In this document: positions 18,317-28,173 of the stretch, one piece after another
Layout of the letters: each line of letters opens with the position of its first letter
Numbering within the stretch: position 1 is the stretch's first letter
Source of the DNA: Acidobacteriaceae bacterium
Lineage (GTDB): Bacteria > Acidobacteriota > Terriglobia > Terriglobales > Acidobacteriaceae
Assembly (NCBI GenBank): GCA_027307045.1
Contig: DAHUXR010000034.1
Coordinates: 1-41,559, forward strand
Direction: 5' to 3'
Length of the DNA stretch: 41,559 nt
The notes under the pieces: model-generated
What the model saw: the letters and a program-made list of their open reading frames with translations, nothing else
What the model was told of the DNA's origin: nothing
Database searches by the model: none
Made by a program: the position numbers and the translations under genes

Positions 18317-19645
18317 ATGGCCAGGGCCGTTTGCTGTTGCGTGATGCTGGCCGTTCCGGGATTGCTTCGAGCGGCAACGCTGAACGGGCAACAGCTTTCA
18401 TCGACGCAGACTACGTCGCAGACGGCGCCGCGCCCGTCACAGGAGTCCAAGCCAGAAATGAGCACTGCGCCGCCCGCGCCTCAGGCATCACCCACACCTC
18501 AAGCATCACCCGCACCGACCCCGCAACAGTCGCCTTCGCCGGCAGCGCCGCAGACGATTGCAGTTGAGGCTGTGAATTCGCCAAGTCCGTATGACGAGAT
18601 CGTGGTTACTGCCGTGGGCGACGTGATGCTGGGCACGACTTTTCCTGACGAGTCCACGCTGCCGCCGAACGATGGAGCCGATCTTCTAACCGAAGTAACG
18701 CCATTCCTCAAGCGTGGCGACGTGGTGTATGGCAATCTGGAAGGCCCGATCGTCGATGGCGGAGATTCAGCCAAGTGTCGCGGAAAGAAACTAGGAACGT
18801 GTTTCGCGTTTCGCGTGCCGACACGGTACGGAAAGTATCTGAAAGATGCGGGATTCACCGCAATGGGGCTGGCCAACAATCATGCCATGGATTTTGGCCT
18901 GGAAGGGCGTGCCAGTTCGCGGCAGGTGCTGGATGCAATGCGGATTGCGCACACCGGTGAAGTCGGCGACATCGCGCGGCTCACGGTGAAGGGCAGAAAA
19001 ATTACCATCATTGCGTTCGCAACGTATCAGGGAGCTTTCAATTTTCTTGATCTGGACACATCGCTCGAAGCCATACGCGCGGCCAAGGCTCAATCCGACC
19101 TGGTGATTGTCGGCTTTCATGGCGGGGCAGAAGGGGCAACGCATCAGCACGTCCTGGAAGGCGATGAGACTTTTCTGGGCGAAGATCGCGGCGATCTACG
19201 CCGGTTCACGCACGCGGCGATTGATGCAGGCGCTGACCTACTGCTGGGCTCGGGGCCGCACGTGGTCCGCGCTATGGAGCTATACAAAGGTAAGCTGATC
19301 GCTTACTCGTTAGGCAACTTCGCTACTTATGGTCCATTTAATTTGAATGCGGAAAATGGCCTGACCATGGTGCTGGAAGCGCATCTGGCGGCGGATGGAA
19401 CTTTCCTTCGTGGAATGGCTTATGCAGTAAAGCAGGACAAGCCGGGCGGACCGAAACTGGATCCTGACAAAAAGATATTGCCGGTTTTGCGCGTGCTCTC
19501 CAATGCAGATTTTCCGCAGACGGCAATCGTGGTGGGGCCGCAGGGTGAGTTATGGCTGCCGGGGACGGAAACTCCGCCGTGTGCCGACGCCCCGGACCTG
19601 CTTGAACAACGGTTTGGCGCGGCGGCGTGTGGTATCTTCCCCTAA
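18317..19645 (+). CDS. CapA-like (PGA_cap) metallophosphatase-fold protein
   Basis: A 442-residue exported protein from the ATG at 18317, which starts a signal peptide with a hydrophobic core (AVCCCVMLAVPGLLRAA). The frame is open upstream, but that part reads through a repeat. A Pro/Ala/Ser/Gln-rich linker (about 30-85) precedes the CapA domain, with VTAVGDVMLGTTF, VVYGNLEGPIV, GLANNHAMDFGLEG, VIVGFHGGAEG, LLLGSGPHVV and KLIAYSLGNF. These are the metal-binding blocks of the calcineurin-like fold. CapA proteins are best known from poly-gamma-glutamate capsule synthesis. No other cap genes are near, so a broader envelope role is as likely. Confidence 0.88.
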   Translation: MARAVCCCVMLAVPGLLRAATLNGQQLSSTQTTSQTAPRPSQESKPEMSTAPPAPQASPTPQASPAPTPQQSPSPAAPQTIAVEAVNSPSPYDEIVVTAVGDVMLGTTFPDESTLPPNDGADLLTEVTPFLKRGDVVYGNLEGPIVDGGDSAKCRGKKLGTCFAFRVPTRYGKYLKDAGFTAMGLANNHAMDFGLEGRASSRQVLDAMRIAHTGEVGDIARLTVKGRKITIIAFATYQGAFNFLDLDTSLEAIRAAKAQSDLVIVGFHGGAEGATHQHVLEGDETFLGEDRGDLRRFTHAAIDAGADLLLGSGPHVVRAMELYKGKLIAYSLGNFATYGPFNLNAENGLTMVLEAHLAADGTFLRGMAYAVKQDKPGGPKLDPDKKILPVLRVLSNADFPQTAIVVGPQGELWLPGTETPPCADAPDLLEQRFGAAACGIFP

Positions 19646-19676
19646 TAGCCCTATATATAAGGAATATCTCAAAACC

Positions 19677-20183
19677 ATGAAATTAACTGCTTTATTCGGT
19701 TTTATCTTAATCAGTGGATTAATGATGGTTGGTGTTGCGCCGCAAGACAGTTTATCGCCTGACTTGAAGGCGGCTGCGCTCAAGGACGCTGCGTGTACCG
19801 CGGCTGGAGATGCGAGCCCCATCGATCCAACGATGGAGACGCTGCCGATTCGTTCCGGTAGCCGCGAGGTGGGAACGATTGTCGAGGTACAGGGCGCATG
19901 CCACTGCCAGAGCACGAATTGCGACGCGCTGGTTTATCTCAGAAGCGGAGAAGGGTACAAGCTGGCGCTGCACGAGAAATACGCCTCGCTCCATCCTATG
20001 AAGATCGTGAAACAAGGAATGCCTTCACTGACAGGGCAGTTTGAAATCAGCTCATCAAAAATGGAAACCACTGTTTATGACTGGGACGGCAAGGCGTATA
20101 AGCCCAGCCTGTGCGCGACCGTGATTAAAGGAAAGAAAGTACCAGCAATTACACGCCATCCGTGCAAGATGCTTTCACAATGA
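19677..20183 (+). CDS. Small secreted protein of unknown function
   Basis: A 168-residue protein from the ATG at 19677 (AAGGA about 12 bases upstream). The N-terminal signal peptide (LTALFGFILISGLMMVGVA) has no lipobox. The mature part carries paired cysteines (CHCQSTNCDAL, CATV, HPCKM) and short beta-like strands, as in small exported domains. It begins 31 bases after the CapA-like gene and is followed 45 bases later by the M1 aminopeptidase, so the three may be co-transcribed. No family is recognised. The same frame continues upstream to 19503 only as overlap with capA. Confidence 0.75.
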   Translation: MKLTALFGFILISGLMMVGVAPQDSLSPDLKAAALKDAACTAAGDASPIDPTMETLPIRSGSREVGTIVEVQGACHCQSTNCDALVYLRSGEGYKLALHEKYASLHPMKIVKQGMPSLTGQFEISSSKMETTVYDWDGKAYKPSLCATVIKGKKVPAITRHPCKMLSQ

Positions 20184-20228
20184 AGAGAAGCAAGCCAGCA
20201 CGCCTAAGCCAAAGTTATTGAGGAAAAA

Positions 20229-22922
20229 ATGCTCTTATTGAAAAAGTCCGTCTGGATGATTTTTATTTTTTTGCCGCTTTTGGCCGGCGCTCAGCGGCTG
20301 CCTTATGGCTTGAGCGCAAAGCACTATGCTCTGTCCTTTACGCCGGACCTGCAGAAAGCTGTCTTCAGCGGCGACGAAACGCTCGATGTGGAAGTAAACA
20401 AAGCGGGCAATGAGTTCACGCTGAACTCTGCCGAACTGGAATTTCAGGAAGCGACGATTATCCAGGAGACCAAGACACAGGTGGCGAAATGGAGCTTCGC
20501 TCCGGAAAAAGAACAGGTCACATTGACGGTTGCCGATCCGCTGGAACCGGGACCGGCGACCATCCATATCAAATACACCGGGATTTTGAATGATAAGCTG
20601 CGCGGATTTTATCTGGCGCGCACCAAAGCAAGAAACTACGCAACCACGCAATTTGAAAACACGGACGCGCGCCGCGCTTTTCCGTCCCTGGATGAGCCGG
20701 CATACAAAGCGACATTCGATATTACGTTGATTGCGAATGCAGGCGATACCGCGATTTCGAACAGCGTTATAGCTTCTGACACGCCTGGGCCGGAAGAAGG
20801 AAAACACACGATTAAGTTCGCCACGACGCCCAAGATGTCCACATATCTGGTGGCGATGGCGGTGGGCGATTTTGAGTGTGTAGAAGGCTCGGCCGATAAC
20901 ATTCCCATCCGAGTGTGTGGCACGCCGGACAAGAAGCCGCTAAGCGCCGCCGCGCTTCGCTATGCCACTGAGATCCTGAAATTTTACAACCAGTATTACG
21001 GCATCCCGTACCCGTTTGGGAAGCTGGACATTCTAGGTGTGCCGGATTTTGAAGCGGGTGCGATGGAAAATACGGCGGCAATTTTCTATCGTGAGTCGCT
21101 GCTTTTCATTGACGACAAAAATTCTTCCGTGGATTCGCACCAGGCCGTGTTTGAAGTCCTGGCGCATGAGATGGCGCACCAGTGGTTTGGTGATCTGGTG
21201 ACGATGAAGTGGTGGGACAACGTTTGGCTGAACGAAGGATTCGCCACGTGGATGGCGCTCAAGCCATCTCAGGCGCTGCATCCGGAGTGGAATGCAGTGC
21301 TGGATGCGGTGCAGGCCACTGACACGGCCCTTACGCTGGATGCGCTGGTAAACACACATCCAATCCGCGCCAAGGCTGAAACGCCGGAAGAGATCAATGA
21401 ATTGTTCGATCCGATTTCTTATGAGAAGGCCGCAGCGGTGCTGCGCATGGTAGAGGCTTATGTCAGCCCGGATGTTTTCCGTCGCGGAGTGAACGTGTAC
21501 CTGCGCAGGTTTCTTTATGGAAATGCCACGGCGGAAGATTTCTGGAGCGCGCTGAGCGCCGCGTCGGGGCGTCCCGTGGACAAGATCATGCCGACATTTG
21601 TAGACCAGGCGGGCGAGCCGCTATTGACGGTGAAGTCGGCGTGCCTGAATCCGCCGGCACAGAAAGCGCCTGTAATGCGCAAGGGAAAGCGCTCACGGCG
21701 GCGCGGGCCCATCAAACCGAATCCAACCACGCAGGTAACCGTGTCACAACAGCGCTTCTGGGCCAATCCAGCGGCCGCGCCTAAAAACGAGCAAATATGG
21801 ATGGCGCCGCTTTGTGTAAAGTCAGGGGCCGCAAAACCGTTTTGCCAGATCCTGAGCCAGAAAGAGCAGACGCTTCCTCTTGCGGGATGTTCACCGTGGG
21901 TTTTTGTGAATGGCAGCGCCGCAGGTTATTACCGCACGCAATATGACAAGGCGGATTTGCAGAAGCTGATTGCTGTTGCCGACACGGAATTGACGACAGC
22001 GGAGCGCATTTCACTTCTGCGTGACCAGGCCGCGCTCGTCGGCTCTGGACAGCAAAGCATGGCAACGTATCTGGATTTAATTTCAGCCATGAACGGGGAC
22101 GCGCAGCATGAGATTGTGGCAAGCTATTTGCCGACGCTAGATTATGTGAACAGCTACGTGTTAACCGGCGCCGATACGGAACCATTCCGTACCTGGGTAC
22201 GCTCCAACTTTGGGCCAATGATGGCGAAGATTGGCTGGACGCCCGCTGCGAATGAAAGCGCTGAAGTGCATACTCTGCGCGGGAATCTGATTCATATTCT
22301 GGGCATGATTGGGGAAGATCCGGAGACGATCCGGCAGGCCACCAGCCTGGCGCAGCAATACCTGAAAGACCCGAACTCCGTGGACCCGAGCATTGCCAAG
22401 GACGTGCTTGGAGTGGCTGCGCGGTCCGGTAATCAAGAGCTGTTCCAGCAGTATGTGAACGCGATGGGCCGCATGCGGTCACCTGAACAGTTTTACAACG
22501 TGGGCGGAGCGCTGGCTGAATTTCGCGATCCCAAAATTGTGGAGAAGGTGATGGAACTTGCCGTATCCGACGAAGTTCGCAACCAGGATGCGGCGGGGCT
22601 GATATCAAGGGTTCTTATCAACTCCGACAATCAGAAGACAGCCTGGGAATGGGTGAAGGCGCACTGGCCTGCCGTGGAAAAGAAAATCACAATGTCCAGC
22701 GGAGGGGAGATTGTGGGCTCGACAAGAAAATTCTGCAGTGCCGAGCTGAACGACGATGTCCAGCAGTTCTTCAGCGAACACAAAGTCCCTTCCGCGGAGC
22801 GGGCACTGAAGCAGTCGCGAGAAGATATTGAAGGATGCGTGAAACGGCGTCCGCGACTGCAGACGGAGTTGGAGCAGTGGTTGCAGCAGCATGCAGGCGC
22901 AAACAGGGCAGGGGGAGAGTGA
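20229..22922 (+). CDS. M1-family zinc aminopeptidase, exported
   Basis: An 897-residue gluzincin aminopeptidase with an N-terminal signal sequence (residues 1-21). The exopeptidase motif GAMEN (about 277-281) is present, as is the zinc site HEMAHQWFGDL (about 313-323) followed by WLNEGFATW, which supplies the third ligand. An N-terminal beta saddle and a C-terminal helical ERAP1-like domain complete the family layout. At about residues 480-500 a strongly basic insert (KGKRSRRRG) interrupts the linker between the catalytic and C-terminal domains. A GAGGAAA ribosome site precedes the ATG. It probably trims peptides in the periplasm. Confidence 0.93.
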   Translation: MLLLKKSVWMIFIFLPLLAGAQRLPYGLSAKHYALSFTPDLQKAVFSGDETLDVEVNKAGNEFTLNSAELEFQEATIIQETKTQVAKWSFAPEKEQVTLTVADPLEPGPATIHIKYTGILNDKLRGFYLARTKARNYATTQFENTDARRAFPSLDEPAYKATFDITLIANAGDTAISNSVIASDTPGPEEGKHTIKFATTPKMSTYLVAMAVGDFECVEGSADNIPIRVCGTPDKKPLSAAALRYATEILKFYNQYYGIPYPFGKLDILGVPDFEAGAMENTAAIFYRESLLFIDDKNSSVDSHQAVFEVLAHEMAHQWFGDLVTMKWWDNVWLNEGFATWMALKPSQALHPEWNAVLDAVQATDTALTLDALVNTHPIRAKAETPEEINELFDPISYEKAAAVLRMVEAYVSPDVFRRGVNVYLRRFLYGNATAEDFWSALSAASGRPVDKIMPTFVDQAGEPLLTVKSACLNPPAQKAPVMRKGKRSRRRGPIKPNPTTQVTVSQQRFWANPAAAPKNEQIWMAPLCVKSGAAKPFCQILSQKEQTLPLAGCSPWVFVNGSAAGYYRTQYDKADLQKLIAVADTELTTAERISLLRDQAALVGSGQQSMATYLDLISAMNGDAQHEIVASYLPTLDYVNSYVLTGADTEPFRTWVRSNFGPMMAKIGWTPAANESAEVHTLRGNLIHILGMIGEDPETIRQATSLAQQYLKDPNSVDPSIAKDVLGVAARSGNQELFQQYVNAMGRMRSPEQFYNVGGALAEFRDPKIVEKVMELAVSDEVRNQDAAGLISRVLINSDNQKTAWEWVKAHWPAVEKKITMSSGGEIVGSTRKFCSAELNDDVQQFFSEHKVPSAERALKQSREDIEGCVKRRPRLQTELEQWLQQHAGANRAGGE

Positions 22923-23054
22923 GGGCATTTGGTAATTGAGATTTAGTACACGGTACTCGGTAAAGGCTAAAACCTAAGGAGACCGAAGCGCCAGACGCAG
23001 CGATGCTGTGTCTTTACGTTGGGATCTAACATGGGAACCAAGAGCGCTGCATTA

Positions 23055-23498
23055 CTACCGTAAGGGGAGATCGTAATTAATAATCACATTGCCCCAGCGT
23101 CCATCATGCTTTCTCAACAAACTGGGGATGCAACGCGGGCACGTGATGTTCAGCGCCATGGGCGATATCCAATGCAGCGAGATACGCGCGCTCGCGGCGT
23201 CCTGTTCCACGACAAAAATTTCGCCTTCTGTCGCCGAGCCGGAGAAAAAGGCCGCGTGCAAGTCCTTTCCGGCAACGCGAAGATTCACATGAGCAAAGAA
23301 TGGCGTTTCATCGCCGCAACGCCGCTCCATCACGGTGGCGGTCCATTGTCCGGACTGGTCAGTTGATTCCGCTACCACGCGATCAGAGCAGCGCGGGCGT
23401 GTGTGGAGATACACAACCGTGAGCACCGCAAACATCACCAATAACATGCCGCCATAAACAAATGAGCCGTAAACCATTTTCCGGGCGAATGGGTCCAT
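23055..23498 (-). CDS. Small membrane-anchored hypothetical protein
   Basis: A 147-residue protein with one N-terminal transmembrane helix (about 10-31: YGSFVYGGMLLVMFAVLTVVY) and a periplasmic domain of beta character with cysteines (RRCGDET, ITCPRCIP). Its start lies 3 bases after the engB stop, so it is translated from the same mRNA as engB. Not a recognised family. Confidence 0.7.
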   Translation of the reverse strand: MDPFARKMVYGSFVYGGMLLVMFAVLTVVYLHTRPRCSDRVVAESTDQSGQWTATVMERRCGDETPFFAHVNLRVAGKDLHAAFFSGSATEGEIFVVEQDAASARISLHWISPMALNITCPRCIPSLLRKHDGRWGNVIINYDLPLR

Positions 23499-23501
23499 GG
23501 G

Positions 23502-24110
23502 TTAGTGATCCGCCTTGTGGTCGATGCGAGACCTGATTTCGCGCCACAACTCGGTTCGTCCATCGCCGGTTTTGGAAGAATAGGAAAGCAGAGTGTCAAT
23601 ACCATGATCGCGGGCCAGCGCCGCCAGCGCCCCACGCAGCTTGTTGCCGGAAAGCTTGTCTGCCTTGGTGGCGACGACCAGAAAATCGCGCCCCGCGCCG
23701 CGCAGAAATTCGATCAGATGCCGATCCGGCGGCTGCGCGGGAATGTTGCAGTCAATCAAAACGATAGATAGCGCCAGCGCTTCGCGCTCCTGTAGATATG
23801 GCTCAATGAACTTGGGCCACTCGGAGGAGATTTCTTTTGAGAGCTTGGCATAGCCATAGCCGGGCAGATCAACCAGCAGGCTTTCCGGATGCGGCTGGTT
23901 GGCCCTGGCATAAAGGCCGAAGAAGTTGATGGTGCGAGTGCGGCCTGGGGTGGAACTGACATGCGCCATTTTCTGTCCAAGCAACGAGTTAATCAGGCTG
24001 GATTTGCCGACATTGGACCGGCCAAGGAAAGCGAACTCCGGCGGACCTTCAGCGGGAAAGAATTTGGGGTCCGCGGCGGAGGTAAGAAATTTGGCAATGA
24101 CAGGCTTCAT
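23502..24110 (-). CDS. engB: Ribosome-biogenesis GTP-binding protein EngB/YsxC
   Basis: A 202-residue TrmE-Era-EngA-EngB-type GTPase needed for late large-subunit assembly. GTPase motifs are all present: G1 GRSNVGKS (30-37), G2 region around STPGRTRTINFF (with Thr), G3 DLPG (81-84) followed by YGYAKL, and G4 TKAD (about 148-151). Length and ends match the family. It is first in a two-gene unit with the small membrane protein downstream. Confidence 0.95.
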   Translation of the reverse strand: MKPVIAKFLTSAADPKFFPAEGPPEFAFLGRSNVGKSSLINSLLGQKMAHVSSTPGRTRTINFFGLYARANQPHPESLLVDLPGYGYAKLSKEISSEWPKFIEPYLQEREALALSIVLIDCNIPAQPPDRHLIEFLRGAGRDFLVVATKADKLSGNKLRGALAALARDHGIDTLLSYSSKTGDGRTELWREIRSRIDHKADH

Positions 24111-24270
24111 TTAGTAACAACCAGTTTAACGGAAGCAGAATTTCGCCGCTGATTAGCAATGCAGATTGGGGAAGCAATTTACCACAAGGGCACGGAGACG
24201 CGGAGGAAGGCAAGAAGGTGATATGACACTTGGAGAGGGTGATGGGGGCACAGGCAGGATCGATAGATGA

Positions 24271-24307
24271 TAAAAGAAAAGCGGGAACTGACGGAGTCAG
24301 CTCCCGC
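24271..24307 (-). terminator. Rho-independent terminator, phosphoesterase gene
   Basis: A long stem (GCGGGA, one mismatch, CTGAC / GTCAG, TCCCGC at 24281-24307) with a 3-base loop. On the minus strand it is followed by CTTTTCTTTTA. It ends transcription from the gene whose stop is at 24333. Confidence 0.88.
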
Positions 24308-24332
24308 GGTTGAATATTGAAATCCCAAAACA

Positions 24333-26417
24333 TCAGGGAACAGTGATGGTTACCTGGCTCTTGTTCAGTACCTGGAACGTCCCGGCGCTCATTGATTGCA
24401 CAATCAGCGTATGAGTGCCGGACCCGAGAACGAAGGTGGTATCCACTTCCGTCCCGGGAGAGTTGCCCAATTTGGTGCCGGTAGTGTCATCCCAAATTTC
24501 AAGGTGATCAATGGCGGTGCTTGAGTTGGCATAAGCGCTCACCAGCACCGGGCTACTTGGCGACGAGTTTGCCGTTGGCGCCAAGATAGTCACGCCCAGA
24601 GCGGACGCCACTGTAATGGTGACGCTGGATTTGTGAAGCACCTGGAATGTGCCGGTGCTCATATCCTGCACAATGATCTGGTGTGTTCCCACGGCAAGGT
24701 CATAGCTCTGGTTAACGGTGGAACCCTTGGGTGAATCGCCCAGCTTTTGTCCGGTGGTATTGTCCCAGACTTCAAGATGGTCAATGGTGGCGGCCGATTC
24801 AGTTGCACTCGCGTTGACCAATACCTGGGTCCCGCTGGTTGAGCCTGTCACGGGACTGTTGATGGTAACTCCGTCAGCAGAAACCGTGAACGTGACGACA
24901 GATTTATGCAGCACACTAAAGGTACCAGTGCTGATGTCCTGTACGGTCATTTGATGCGAGCCGGCAGCCAAGACGAACGTTTGATGGATGGTAGATCCCG
25001 GCGGCGAGTTCCCGAGTTTCGTGCCATTGTCCCAGACTTCTAGATGATCGATTGTCGCGCCAGATTCGGTGGCCGAGGCATCGACAAGCACAGAAGTTCC
25101 GACGGTAGATCCTGCTACTGGAGAGTTGATGGTGACTCCATCGGCGGAAACGGTAAAGTTAACAATTGTCTTGTGCAGGACCTGGAATGTGACAGTACTG
25201 ATGTCCTGGACCGTCATTTGGTGTGAACCGACCGGCAGGGTGAAATTTTGATGGATAGTCGAGCCTGGAGGAGAGTTACCCAGCTTTGTTCCGTTATCCC
25301 AGACCTCAAGATGGTCAATAGTCGCGCCAGATTCCGTGGCAAAAGCATCGACAAGCACAGACGTGCCGGTAGTTGAGTTATTCACCGGCGAATTTACAGT
25401 GACGCCTGATGTGCCGTTGGTGAAGAAATCAGTCATGGAGTTGACAAAGCCTGAACGGCCAGGAAAGGTTGACATTCCCAGCGCCTGCAGAATAGTTCGC
25501 AAGGTGTTTTCATGTTTATAAGCAACGTTCGAGACAAAGTGCGGGATGATCTTCGGTCCCATCAATACGGTAAAAACCGGGCCGGCCGCGTCGCCGTCGC
25601 CATTATCGAAAGTGACGATCAGTAATCCGGTGCCGCCAGGTTGAAAATAAGGCTGATTAAGAACAGGCGCGACGCTTGAGCTAAGGAAGGAATCGGCCGC
25701 CTGTAGCTTCTGGGCCTGGGTGCAGTTGGATCCTCCCGTTGGACAGTCGTGAGCATCGTGCTCAACATCCGGAATAATGATGGAATAGTCGGGAAGAGCA
25801 TTGTTCGCCAAGTCAGTGGCGAATTGGGTGAATGGCACCAGTTTATTCTTTTCGGCCTGAGTTCCACTTCGGATGTCTGAGTACCAAAGAGCTGGGTTGT
25901 GACGTATCACATACGGATAAGAGTCGGCTTCATTAATATCGCCAACGCTGGGCAGGCTCTGCAGGTAAACCTTCCACGATTTACCGGCCCCATCCAGAAT
26001 GCGAAAAATATTATCGTCCATAATGACCTGGCTGCATCCACCGCCGCTACATCCATAACTGTTTGTGGGGTTCGTGGAATTGGGAAGTGGACCGCAATCA
26101 GCACTGGAATGGCAACTACCCGAGCTTAGCCAAAGGTAGGCCAGCAAGGAGCCGGAAGTGTCTGCCGTATAGTTATTGGCGTAACCATAGATATTGCCTT
26201 CATTCACCAGCCAAGGCATGTTTGCCCGCGCGGTGTCCAGGCTGGTGTTTTCTTCAATCACCAATACCACGTGTGAAGCCGCTGGAACCTGGCCATTTGC
26301 CTGAAGATTGAAGACCGGGACTATAAACATGGCGAGAAGCGACAAGCATACTATCGAAATTGGCACGCGGGGCCGTGCGGACACACTACTATTGCGGTTG
26401 CGAGAATGTGGGGTCAA
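24333..26417 (-). CDS. Secreted phosphoesterase with four Ig-like repeats
   Basis: The frame is open to 26558, but the likely start is the TTG at 26417, six bases after a perfect GGAGG, giving 694 residues with a signal peptide (VPISIVCLSLLAMFIVPVF). Residues about 47-335 match the acid-phosphatase/phospholipase C-like phosphoesterase family: HVVLVIEENTS, then IIPDVEHDAHDCP, then TFDNGDGD where relatives have WDE-G-D, and YKHENTLRTILQALG. The C-terminal half holds four Ig-like repeats of about 85-90 residues, each containing a version of ATIDHLEVWDNGTKLG and HQMTVQDISTGTFQVLHKS. Such repeats usually project or attach catalytic domains. The divergent neighbour at 26782 carries the same repeat. 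Confidence 0.85.
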   Translation of the reverse strand: MTPHSRNRNSSVSARPRVPISIVCLSLLAMFIVPVFNLQANGQVPAASHVVLVIEENTSLDTARANMPWLVNEGNIYGYANNYTADTSGSLLAYLWLSSGSCHSSADCGPLPNSTNPTNSYGCSGGGCSQVIMDDNIFRILDGAGKSWKVYLQSLPSVGDINEADSYPYVIRHNPALWYSDIRSGTQAEKNKLVPFTQFATDLANNALPDYSIIIPDVEHDAHDCPTGGSNCTQAQKLQAADSFLSSSVAPVLNQPYFQPGGTGLLIVTFDNGDGDAAGPVFTVLMGPKIIPHFVSNVAYKHENTLRTILQALGMSTFPGRSGFVNSMTDFFTNGTSGVTVNSPVNNSTTGTSVLVDAFATESGATIDHLEVWDNGTKLGNSPPGSTIHQNFTLPVGSHQMTVQDISTVTFQVLHKTIVNFTVSADGVTINSPVAGSTVGTSVLVDASATESGATIDHLEVWDNGTKLGNSPPGSTIHQTFVLAAGSHQMTVQDISTGTFSVLHKSVVTFTVSADGVTINSPVTGSTSGTQVLVNASATESAATIDHLEVWDNTTGQKLGDSPKGSTVNQSYDLAVGTHQIIVQDMSTGTFQVLHKSSVTITVASALGVTILAPTANSSPSSPVLVSAYANSSTAIDHLEIWDDTTGTKLGNSPGTEVDTTFVLGSGTHTLIVQSMSAGTFQVLNKSQVTITVP

Positions 26418-26781
26418 CGGGAGCCTCCTTTTAGGCTGGTTCAGACGTGGGCGTTTCCCAAGGAGGAAACGAAGTGGCGGATCCAATTCCAACCAGTGAA
26501 CTACATATTCGTCAGGAGCAATCAATCCTCCACTCTGGCGAGTGACTTGGCAGGACATTATGGAACACTGGCCAGAGAGAACTTAGAACTTTTTGTTGCG
26601 TGGGGCGGAAGACAGAGACGAGCAGCTCAGGAGCGCGATACCCAAAAATGGCAAGCGCGAATCTAGGATTGCCTGGATTCCCGGAAAAGAACAGCTCAGC
26701 TTTTAGCATGACTCTTGCGAACAGAAAGTTGCGCGGCTTTCAAAATGCATTGCAAAAGTAGTTCCCAAATTGGAGGAGTCA

Positions 26782-27888
26782 ATGCTTTGGACGCACAAAT
26801 ACAAACTAGCCAGCCTGGGTTTGGCGGCTTTGCTGTTTACCGCTCGCCTTGGGGCCACGGTCACGATCACCAGTCCGGCTGGAAACTCAACCAGCATTAA
26901 TGCCGTAAGGATCACGGCAACGGCCACGAACGAGGGCAGCTCATTCACTCACCTGGAAGTCTGGGACAATGGAACCAAGCTGGGAGATGTGTTCTCCACG
27001 AGCGTGAATGCGATTTATGCTTTGCCCGACGGTGCGCATACGACCACGGTGAATGCCGTTACGGGAGCCGGTGTGGTGCTGGACGGAAACAACATCAGCT
27101 ACACCGTTTCCGCGCCTTGTTCAAATTCCAGCACTGTGCAATGCGGGTTTGACGAACTGGGAAGCACTAATCCGCAGATCAGCTGCTCTCCTCCCTCGGG
27201 CGCTGGACTATGGTCAGGGAACCCCTGCGTTGCGCAGGGACCGGGCAGCAGCCAGCCTACGAGTGCAAGCATTCAGACCATCACCGAAGGAGCGCCGCTG
27301 CAGGACAATGCGCATACTCTGGACGGCAAGTCACTGCATCTATCGGAGACACAAGCCAGCGTGGGCCTCTCGAATATTTTGTTCAAGGCTGATACTCCCA
27401 CGCCCACTTCAACACTGCAATCCAACTGGACTTTGGATATGTACGTGAACCTGCCGAATCCGAACGCTCACATTGCGTTTGAGGTGGACGTGCAATACGT
27501 CTGGGGCGGTTTCTGGACAAAGTTCTATACCGAGTGCGCTTTTGACAAGGGCCTTTGGGGTGTGTTCGATGGCGGTACGGGTTGGCGATTTCTGGATGGC
27601 ACAGGCGGGGCTCCGCTGCTAACGTGTTCGCGCAGCCAGTTCTCGCCCGGATGGCATCATATTGTGTGGAATTTCCAGCGGGCCTCGGGTGGTTATCCAA
27701 TCTTCTCATCGCTAACCTTTGATTCGCAGACAACATCGCTCAATAACTATGTGCCTTCCACGGCCACGCTCACGGGACAAAACCAGGGCGTCTTTGGCGC
27801 GTTGGTGCAGTTAGATGGCGTGCAGAATGCCAGCCAGTTTCCGGTGGTGGATGTATACGTCGATAAGCTCAATGTGATTCACCAGTAG
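26782..27888 (+). CDS. Secreted protein with Ig-like repeat and beta-sandwich domain
   Basis: A 368-residue exported protein from the ATG at 26782 (GGAGGAG seven bases before). A signal peptide is followed by one Ig-like repeat (about residues 25-110) containing SFTHLEVWDNGTKLGD, nearly the same words as in the divergent phosphoesterase. After a Cys/Ser/Pro-rich hinge comes a domain of about 230 residues with a beta-sandwich look (LQSNWTLDMYVNLPNPNAHI, GWHHIVWNFQRASGG). This has the layout of a concanavalin/laminin-G-like or carbohydrate-binding domain, but I cannot assign a family. The pair share a 360-base divergent promoter region and a repeat, so they may act together at the cell surface. 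Confidence 0.75.
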   Translation: MLWTHKYKLASLGLAALLFTARLGATVTITSPAGNSTSINAVRITATATNEGSSFTHLEVWDNGTKLGDVFSTSVNAIYALPDGAHTTTVNAVTGAGVVLDGNNISYTVSAPCSNSSTVQCGFDELGSTNPQISCSPPSGAGLWSGNPCVAQGPGSSQPTSASIQTITEGAPLQDNAHTLDGKSLHLSETQASVGLSNILFKADTPTPTSTLQSNWTLDMYVNLPNPNAHIAFEVDVQYVWGGFWTKFYTECAFDKGLWGVFDGGTGWRFLDGTGGAPLLTCSRSQFSPGWHHIVWNFQRASGGYPIFSSLTFDSQTTSLNNYVPSTATLTGQNQGVFGALVQLDGVQNASQFPVVDVYVDKLNVIHQ

Positions 27889-27919
27889 GTTGACAGAAAA
27901 ACCTAAGTCGATCACAGAA

Positions 27920-27955
27920 CAAACCGCCCGGGCACAGAAGCATGCGGGCGGTTTG
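27920..27955 (+). terminator. Strong hairpin after the Ig-like gene
   Basis: Perfect 11-bp stem CAAACCGCCCG (27920-27930) / CGGGCGGTTTG (27945-27955) with a 14-base loop. There is no long T-tract, so termination may be partial. It lies 31 bases past the stop of the Ig-like gene. Confidence 0.75.
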
Positions 27956-28173
27956 GAACCAAGGACCTGGTAAAAATCGCTGCGTTACCATGGCGTGGGC
28001 GGGGTAGCGCCTAGCTTAGCGCTTCATGTCATCGGCATCCAGTTCACCTTGGGCCGACGCTGCAGTCAAGGAATCGTGCGCAGTGGCAATCAAAAACTTT
28101 CCAGTTGGCCGTGTCCAGCGCCCACAGAATGCCGACAGATTTTCCATAGTCCGTGATGAGATTTGGTCTCTTT

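Noticed and set aside
28016..28147. 43-codon minus-strand open frame downstream of the acyl-CoA synthetase
   Set aside because: Protein-like in places, but there is no ribosome site and no recognisable family; too short to support.
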